Assembly: GCA_964626885.1 (NCBI GenBank)
Contig: CAZVJA010000168.1
Span: 1 to 11,497 of the forward strand
Reading direction: 5' to 3'
Length of the DNA: 11,497 bases
Origin: CAZVJA01 sp964626885
Lineage (GTDB): Bacteria > Planctomycetota > Planctomycetia > Planctomycetales > Planctomycetaceae
In this document: piece by piece, positions 7,267 to 11,497 of the stretch
How positions within the stretch are numbered: the first letter of the stretch is position 1
How the letters are laid out: each line of letters begins with the position of its first letter
The notes under the pieces: model-generated
Told to the model about the DNA's origin: nothing
The model's input: only the letters and a program-made list of their open reading frames with translations
Database searches by the model: none
Made by a program: the position numbers and the translations under genes

Positions 7267-8289
7267 TCACCGGCTGGGAACATCCGTCAGATGCAAACCG
7301 GCCTGGCGATAGGCCTCCACCAGTGCCTTGAGCACTTGGTCGTGGAGCGCGGAATTCGTCGCGATCACACCACGATTGGCCAGCAATTCCTTGCCATGCG
7401 TGAAATCCAGCGGTCTTCCCAGCATATCGGTAACTCGGCCCCCCGCTTCCTCCACCAGAAGCACACCGCCGGCGTGGTCCCAGATCTTCTCCTTGTAATC
7501 CTTTTTCGCCGGGAGCCGCATGTAGATGTCCGCCCGACCATCCGCCACGACCGCGTATTTCGCCTGACTGTCCATCCGCACCGGTTCCTGGCCAATTTCC
7601 AGAATTGCGGCCGCCCGCCCCGAAAGCCCGTGCTCGCTGTGACCCGATTCGACCGATTCGCAAAACCGGGATTCCGAGCCCTTCCGTGCCGGGCTCACGA
7701 AGATTCGCACCGGTTCGTCGTTCTGGCCGAGCGGAACCTTCCAGGCCCCTTCCCCCCGGACGGCGAAGAACAACGTTCCCAGCGGCGCGTCCGGCTTTTC
7801 GTTGACCGGGAGATTCGGACAACCCAACAGCGCCACTTCGATCCGCCCGTTCAGTATCAACGCCAGGGAAATGGCGAACTGCTCGCGCCGCAAGAAGCCT
7901 TTTGTCCCGTCGATCGGGTCGAGCGTCCAGAACCGATCGCTGTAAGAACTGGCGCCGCCTCGATCGATCCATCCGCAAATCTCATCAATCGTCGCGCGAA
8001 TTCCCACGGCGGCAAGCTCGCGTTGAACCCGGTCGCGAAACGCGGCATTCTCTTCCAGTCGCAACTCGGCGGCATCCTCCTCTCCGATGATCGGATCGGC
8101 CGGAAACGCATCTTCCAAAGCCCGGCAAACGACCGCCTGGCTGGCGAAATCGGCGACAGTGACCGGACTCTTGTCCTTCTTTTCCAACGCCTCCGGAGTT
8201 ATCGCCGCCTGCACATTGCGGCAGACACGTGCCGCGGCGCGCACCGCTTCGCGGGCCGCATTCAATTCTTTCTCATGGGGAAACGGCAT
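7267..8289 (-). CDS. 3'(2'),5'-bisphosphate nucleotidase, HAL2/SAL1 type
   Basis: A 340-residue member of the inositol-monophosphatase superfamily. The expected reaction is Mg2+-dependent removal of the 3'-phosphate from 3'-phosphoadenosine 5'-phosphate (PAP), possibly also PAPS, giving AMP. This relieves product inhibition in sulfate assimilation and sulfation. Visible motifs are KSPVTVADFASQ (40-51), the metal-site GEED (69-72), WTLDPIDGTKGF (121-132, with metal ligands Asp124 and Asp127), ALLGCPNL, and the C-terminal KDYKEKIWDHAGGVLLVEEA with Asp271. The KGFLRREQ stretch, the CPNL block and the RPLDFTHGKEL..NRGVIA ending match the eukaryotic-like HAL2 group better than E. coli CysQ (about 246 residues) or SuhB (about 267). 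The length also fits HAL2 (about 350). The start is ATG 8289, with GAAGG about 9 nt upstream; the frame runs on to 8637 but overlaps the preceding gene. It lies 76 bp downstream of the oxidoreductase gene and is probably co-transcribed with it. Substrate preference is inferred. Confidence 0.9.
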   Translation of the reverse strand: MPFPHEKELNAAREAVRAAARVCRNVQAAITPEALEKKDKSPVTVADFASQAVVCRALEDAFPADPIIGEEDAAELRLEENAAFRDRVQRELAAVGIRATIDEICGWIDRGGASSYSDRFWTLDPIDGTKGFLRREQFAISLALILNGRIEVALLGCPNLPVNEKPDAPLGTLFFAVRGEGAWKVPLGQNDEPVRIFVSPARKGSESRFCESVESGHSEHGLSGRAAAILEIGQEPVRMDSQAKYAVVADGRADIYMRLPAKKDYKEKIWDHAGGVLLVEEAGGRVTDMLGRPLDFTHGKELLANRGVIATNSALHDQVLKALVEAYRQAGLHLTDVPSR

Positions 8290-8365
8290 CTCGACGAGCC
8301 TTCGAAAATCCGGGAACGAAACGCACTCGATCTCTCCGACGGAGTGAGCAATCCGCCAAGGATAG

Positions 8366-9442
8366 TCAATTTCGTTCGGAAAGCGGAAGCGACACCGGCT
8401 GATTCGTCGCCGCGCCCGTTGCCACGGCTTCCGTGAATTCCATGTAGCGGACGCCGGTCGCGAAATCGGTGAAGCGAACCTTCTCTTCTCCCCGGATCGC
8501 GCCAATGAACTCCGCCTCGACACGCCATCCGCCACGCTGCTCCGGCGGGATTTCGAATTCCAGCAGTTGCGTGTCTCCCGCCTTGCCGGTCGCCAAGCGC
8601 GCTGTCGGCGAGAACTGCAATTTGATCGTCCCTTCACTCCCGTAAAGATGAATCTGATGCCCCGGCCCGAACAGGGCCACGCCGCTCATGTGGTACAGCC
8701 CGCGCGCTCCCCCTTCATGCTCCGTGACCACTTGCAGGCTGTCTGGCACGGTCACCTGCGCCGTTCCTCCAGTCTTGGCCGTTCCTCCAGTCTTGCTGGC
8801 GGGACGCGTCGCCCCAAAGGTTGTTGCCTGCGCGAAGACCCGCATCGGCGGCGGTGCCCAGCGCAAGAGCGTTTCGTGCAGAATGCCTAGCGCCAGCAGG
8901 TTCAATCCGCTCTTCTCTTTCTCTTGCCGCCAATGCAGCGGCTTCGATCTGTCCCAGAACATGTCGGTCGCACCGAGCACGACTACTTCGCGCAGATCGC
9001 CGAGAAACCCCTCGCGGAGCAACCCAACGACATAATCATGCTCCATCAACCCGAACGGACTGGGAACAATCTGCTTGACGAGATCCGGATGGCGGTGCGC
9101 CGCGTCCGACATCTTGTACGCTTCCTGCGCGTCGCGCGCCATCCGTGCCTCGGTGAGCACGTGCTTTCCGGCATCGAGTGCCGCGCAAGTCACTTCGCAA
9201 TGCAGGTTGGGCCATGTGCCGATCATCACGGCATCAATTTCCGGATCGTCAATCAGCGCCCGCCAGTCGGGATACGTTCGCGGAATCTCCAACTCGCGTG
9301 CGGCCCGAGCAGTCGATTCCGGCGTGCTGTTGACGACCCCCAGGATCTGCACACCGGCAATCTTTCGAAAGCCTGGGATATGCCGCTCCCGTGTATTCGC
9401 CCCGGCACCGACGATCCCGATTCGCACGGTCTGGACATTCAT
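8366..9442 (-). CDS. Gfo/Idh/MocA-family oxidoreductase, EKP-less variant
   Basis: A 358-residue cytoplasmic dehydrogenase-like protein. The ATG at 9442 is supported by GAGGAG 7 nt upstream and by the Rossmann motif RIGIVGAGANTRERHIPGF at residues 7-25. The N-terminal NAD(P)-binding domain continues through YPDWRALIDDPEIDAVMIGT and GKHVLTEARMA. At this last point the family normally has E-K-P, whose lysine takes part in catalysis; here it reads Glu98-Ala99-Arg100. The C-terminal alpha/beta domain includes LNLLALGILHETLLRW, which supplies the usual active-site-type His (His189). An 18-bp tandem duplication adds KTGGTAKTGGTA at 217-228. Family members oxidise or reduce sugars, cyclitols and related hydroxy compounds; the substrate here is unknown, and the altered EKP site leaves room for a changed or lost activity. 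No signal peptide is visible. It is the first gene of a likely unit with the bisphosphate nucleotidase. Confidence 0.88.
   Translation of the reverse strand: MNVQTVRIGIVGAGANTRERHIPGFRKIAGVQILGVVNSTPESTARAARELEIPRTYPDWRALIDDPEIDAVMIGTWPNLHCEVTCAALDAGKHVLTEARMARDAQEAYKMSDAAHRHPDLVKQIVPSPFGLMEHDYVVGLLREGFLGDLREVVVLGATDMFWDRSKPLHWRQEKEKSGLNLLALGILHETLLRWAPPPMRVFAQATTFGATRPASKTGGTAKTGGTAQVTVPDSLQVVTEHEGGARGLYHMSGVALFGPGHQIHLYGSEGTIKLQFSPTARLATGKAGDTQLLEFEIPPEQRGGWRVEAEFIGAIRGEEKVRFTDFATGVRYMEFTEAVATGAATNQPVSLPLSERN
8760..8795. repeat. Perfect 18-bp tandem duplication inside the oxidoreductase gene
   Basis: The unit gccgttcctccagtcttg occurs twice head to tail (8760-8777 and 8778-8795) without a mismatch. 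It is in frame and encodes two consecutive TGGTAK-like hexapeptides (217-228) in what looks like a surface loop. Perfect identity suggests a recent duplication or a locus prone to slippage. Confidence 0.9.
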
Positions 9443-9719
9443 GGCCGAACTCCTCGAATCCCGTTCCGGAAACCCGGCGCATCGTGTCAGAGGTGCCGCC
9501 GGCCCGGAGCCGCGCAAATCTTACCTGCACAAGCAGACAGATCCGGCTGCTTCGTCGGACTTCTGCACGTTAACCGATCCCCACCCGGGATGATACCGCG
9601 AATCACCAGCAACGTTGCGCACCCGCCACGGTTGCGGCGGGATCAGATTACCGACGGCTCCGCCCCCCCTCTTTCTGACGAGGGGTTGTCGAACCTCAAC
9701 AGAACGCCCCGAAATTTTG

Positions 9720-9748
9720 TTGACGACCGGCAACCTGTGACCTATGGT
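9720..9748 (+). promoter_or_regulatory. Candidate sigma-70 promoter of the response-regulator gene
   Basis: TTGACG (9720-9725) and TATGGT (9743-9748) are separated by 17 nt. Transcription would begin near 9755, leaving an untranslated leader of about 185 nt. The -35 matches 5 of 6 and the -10 matches 4 of 6 of the consensus. Confidence 0.4.
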
Positions 9749-9863
9749 TTTGAACCCTCATTCCAACACGCTCTCAGCGACGCGGGCCCCGTGCGCCTTT
9801 GCGCCTCGGCTCGCCGATTCCCCTCGCCGGCACAACCTGGACGTTACAACCCGCACCGTCGGC

Positions 9864-9880
9864 GGAACCGGACCGGTTCC
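9864..9880. promoter_or_regulatory. 17-bp palindrome, candidate operator or leader hairpin
   Basis: GGAACCGG and CCGGTTCC are perfect 8-bp inverted arms around a single A (GGAACCGGACCGGTTCC). It lies between the candidate promoter and the TTG start, ending 60 bp before the coding region. A loop of one base is too tight for a simple RNA hairpin without opening pairs, so a dimeric protein-binding site is the likelier reading. Confidence 0.5.
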
Positions 9881-9940
9881 TCACCGCGTGCACGGGGGTG
9901 TTACCACTCCCGACCAAGACAACTCCGCGGAGCTAGAGCG

Positions 9941-11332
9941 TTGAACAAGATTCATCAGGGATCATTGCTGGTCGTTGAGGACGATCGCGCAGTTTGCGAG
10001 TCGATGGCTGACTATCTGCGCGGCCTTGGCCACCGGACCGAAACCGCCGGCACTTGCCTGCAGGCCATTGAGCGGATGCGCGAGTATCCGTTCCAAGTCG
10101 TCCTGTGCGATGTGAACCTGCCGGACGCCGATGGCTTCCACCTCCTCGAATGGGCTGTCGAGAACGCATCGGACACGGATGTGATCCTCATCACCGGTTA
10201 CGGCACTATCGAAAGCGCCGTCGAGGCGATGCGGATGGGTGCCTTCGAATACCTCACCAAGCCGGTCATCGATCAGGAACTCCACCTGGCGATTCAGCGG
10301 GCGCTCGGCCAGCGGAAGATCGTCGAGGAAAACAAGAACCTCAAGGCGCAGCTCAATCAGCGGTTCGGCCTGGCGAGCATCATCGGCCGCGATTACCGGA
10401 TGATCCGACTGTTCGACCTCATTGAAAGTGTCGCGGATACGAAAACCACGGTGCTCATCCTCGGCGAAAGCGGCACGGGAAAAACGATGACTGCCCGCTC
10501 GATTCATCAGCTCAGTTCCCGCCGCGACAAGCCGTTCGTCGAAGTCTCGTGCGGCGCACTTCCCGATACGCTCCTGGAAAGCGAACTCTTCGGACACGTC
10601 GCCGGCGCCTTCACCGGTGCCACGCATGACAAAGTCGGCAAGTTCCTGCAGGCGGACGGCGGCACGCTCTTCCTGGATGAAATTGCAACCGCCTCCCCCG
10701 GCTTGCAGATCAAATTGCTGCGAGCCCTGCAGGACCGCGAATTCGAACCGGTCGGCGGAAACAAGACCCACAAGGTCGACGTCCGGATGATCCTCGCGAC
10801 GAATGAAAATCTTGAGGAACTCGTCAAGCAAGGCAAATTCCGCGAGGATCTGTACTACCGCATCAACGTCATCTCGGTCACGCAGCCGCCGCTGCGGGAT
10901 CGGCTCGGAGACATTCCGCTGCTGATCGAGCACTACTTGAGCCATTTCAACGAGCAGACCGGCAAGCACGTTGTCGGCTTCGATGAAGAGGCGGTGCAAC
11001 TGATGCAGCGGTACTCGTGGCCCGGCAATGTTCGCGAACTGGTCAACGTCATCGAGCGTTGCGTCGTGCTCGCCCGGGGCAACTACGTCACCGCCCACGA
11101 TCTCCCTGATTCGGTGCGGCGTGACGAGAATTCGCTGCAGGCCTTCGCGCTGCAGTCGGCCGGCGGGCTGAAGACCGCCCTCGCGCAGCCCGAGAAGCAG
11201 ATCATCATCGACGCCTTGGAAGCCAACGGGTGGAACCGTCAGAACACGGCTCGCACCCTCGGCATCAACCGTACCACCCTCTACAAGAAGATGAAGAAGT
11301 ACGGTATCGAGTTCGAAGACTCGGTGGCGTAA
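9941..11332 (+). CDS. Sigma-54-dependent NtrC-family response regulator
   Basis: A 463-residue activator of sigma-54 RNA polymerase. The receiver domain (about 8-122) has the acidic pair Asp14/Asp15, phosphoacceptor Asp57 in VVLCDVNLPDADG, Thr85 and Lys107 (YLTKP). The AAA+ domain (about 144-380) has Walker A GESGTGKT (175-182), the sigma-54-contacting loop GAFTGA (222-227), Walker B GGTLFLDEI with Asp246-Glu247, and YSWPGNVREL. The C-terminus holds a Fis-type helix-turn-helix (NRQNTARTLGINRTTLYKKM). All key residues are intact, so phosphorylation-controlled, ATP-driven activation is expected. The start is taken as TTG 9941, with GGAG at 9929-9932 and an 8-nt spacer, because no in-frame ATG or GTG lies near the receiver boundary. 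The frame stays open upstream to 8924, but that part is intergenic or antisense to the oxidoreductase gene. No histidine kinase is adjacent in the window, and a strong terminator follows, so it appears to be an orphan regulator. Confidence 0.93.
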   Translation: MNKIHQGSLLVVEDDRAVCESMADYLRGLGHRTETAGTCLQAIERMREYPFQVVLCDVNLPDADGFHLLEWAVENASDTDVILITGYGTIESAVEAMRMGAFEYLTKPVIDQELHLAIQRALGQRKIVEENKNLKAQLNQRFGLASIIGRDYRMIRLFDLIESVADTKTTVLILGESGTGKTMTARSIHQLSSRRDKPFVEVSCGALPDTLLESELFGHVAGAFTGATHDKVGKFLQADGGTLFLDEIATASPGLQIKLLRALQDREFEPVGGNKTHKVDVRMILATNENLEELVKQGKFREDLYYRINVISVTQPPLRDRLGDIPLLIEHYLSHFNEQTGKHVVGFDEEAVQLMQRYSWPGNVRELVNVIERCVVLARGNYVTAHDLPDSVRRDENSLQAFALQSAGGLKTALAQPEKQIIIDALEANGWNRQNTARTLGINRTTLYKKMKKYGIEFEDSVA

Positions 11333-11366
11333 CGCTGGTACGACCAGCACACAGACTTGAAATCCG

Positions 11367-11399
11367 AAGCCCGGGGACAGCCGTCCCCGGGCTTTTTTT
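11367..11399 (+). terminator. Strong rho-independent terminator of the response-regulator gene
   Basis: GCCCGGGGAC (11369-11378) pairs perfectly with GTCCCCGGGC (11383-11392) around the loop AGCC. It is followed by seven T residues (11393-11399). Two upstream A residues can pair with the first T residues and lengthen the stem to 12 bp. It starts 35 nt after the TAA stop. Confidence 0.93.
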
Positions 11400-11453
11400 A
11401 CGATCAACGTTCATTGCCCACGACGAAGCGATGCCTCACCGAATCGCAGGGTG

Positions 11454-11482
11454 GCCCAGCTTGGCACTTTGCCTAGCTGGGC
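11454..11482. repeat. Imperfect 12-bp inverted repeat at window edge, probable dispersed repeat
   Basis: GCCCAGCTTGGC (11454-11465) and GCCTAGCTGGGC (11471-11482) pair with one T-T mismatch around the loop ACTTT. They are followed by GGCGGCGCAGCCGCAAGA to the window end. I recall similar GGCCCAGCTTGGCA..GCTGGGC elements in planctomycetal intergenic DNA. The second copy that would prove repetition is not in the window. No T-run follows within the window. Confidence 0.55.
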
Positions 11483-11497
11483 GGCGCAGCCGCAAGA

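Larger units (their letters stand above)
9443..9940. other. 498-bp divergent intergenic region with several inverted repeats
   Basis: This is the non-coding stretch between the start of the oxidoreductase gene (minus) and the response-regulator gene (plus). No convincing gene is present. It contains the 10-bp palindrome GCAACGTTGC (9609-9618), a hairpin CCCGCC/GGCGGG (9622-9627 with 9636-9641), a small hairpin GGGGTT/AACCTC (9682-9687 with 9692-9697, one G-T pair), a candidate promoter (9720-9748) and a 17-bp palindrome (9864-9880). The density of dyads fits regulatory DNA or a structured leader. No known riboswitch consensus was recognised. Confidence 0.6.

Noticed and set aside
7186..8436. 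A 416-codon open frame on the plus strand.
   Set aside because: It is antisense to the bisphosphate nucleotidase, whose motifs are unambiguous on the other strand.
8750..8766. TGGCACGGTCACCTGC resembles a sigma-54 promoter.
   Set aside because: The GG-to-GC spacing is 11 not 10, and it lies inside the oxidoreductase coding region.
9744..9944. A 66-codon frame ending in TGA that overlaps the TTG start of the response regulator (TTGA), suggesting a coupled leader peptide.
   Set aside because: There is no Shine-Dalgarno before its ATG, the ATG lies inside the candidate -10 box so the transcript would not contain it, and the translation is low-complexity and unrecognised.
9962..11407. A 481-codon open frame on the minus strand.
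   Set aside because: It lies wholly antisense to the response-regulator gene, reads through its terminator, and its translation shows no domain; it is a by-product of high GC and codon bias.
11461..11473. TTGGCACTTTGCC resembles the sigma-54 promoter elements TGGCAC and TTGC.
   Set aside because: Only 1 nt separates the two elements where about 5 are needed, and they form the inner part of an inverted repeat.

Overview
The window looks like chromosomal DNA from a member of the Planctomycetota. The evidence is the gene content. There are two DUF1559 proteins: one with the classic prepilin-type N-terminus, one with a signal peptide instead. There is a transthyretin-like carboxypeptidase-regulatory domain fused to a zinc ribbon, a HEAT/LRR/PDZ composite secreted protein, and a Gfo/Idh/MocA-family oxidoreductase. 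Two short GC-rich hairpin elements resemble dispersed repeats of these genomes. No phage, transposase, CRISPR array, tRNA or rRNA was recognised. The genus cannot be named from this sequence alone.

Layout. Positions 1-5144 are a plus-strand block of five genes: the 3' part of a planctomycetal hypothetical protein (1-716), an exported DUF1559 protein (917-2491), a 70-residue single-pass membrane protein (2771-2983), an exported glycerophosphodiester phosphodiesterase (3084-3914), and an exported HEAT/LRR-like/PDZ protein (4089-5144). Gaps of 100-280 bp between most of them argue against one tight operon. Positions 5175-9442 are a minus-strand block. It holds two likely two-gene units: DUF1559 pseudopilin-like protein followed by the zinc-ribbon/TM/transthyretin-like protein (6998 down to 5175), and Gfo/Idh/MocA oxidoreductase followed by a HAL2-type 3'(2'),5'-bisphosphate nucleotidase (9442 down to 7267). 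Positions 9941-11332 hold a plus-strand NtrC-type sigma-54-dependent response regulator. It is closed by a strong intrinsic terminator (11367-11399), and a second hairpin repeat runs to the window edge.

How the genes fit together. Most products act at or outside the cytoplasmic membrane (signal peptides, prepilin leader, TM anchors), which suits the enlarged planctomycetal periplasm. The nucleotidase recycles PAP-type by-products of sulfation or sulfate assimilation. Its operon partner is an NAD(P)-type oxidoreductase lacking the usual EKP lysine. The response regulator has an intact receiver, AAA+ domain with GAFTGA loop and Fis-type helix-turn-helix, but no histidine kinase beside it. The 498-bp divergent region before it carries a plausible sigma-70 promoter and a 17-bp palindrome that could be an operator.

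Start sites were moved inward from the longest open frame for most genes on the basis of Shine-Dalgarno sequences and leader peptides. Two are non-ATG: GTG at 6998 and TTG at 9941. I see no clearly new multi-gene system here. The most unusual items are the zinc-ribbon replacement of a lipoprotein-type N-terminus, the EKP-less oxidoreductase with an in-frame 18-bp tandem duplication, the exported non-prepilin DUF1559 protein, and the operator-like palindrome.
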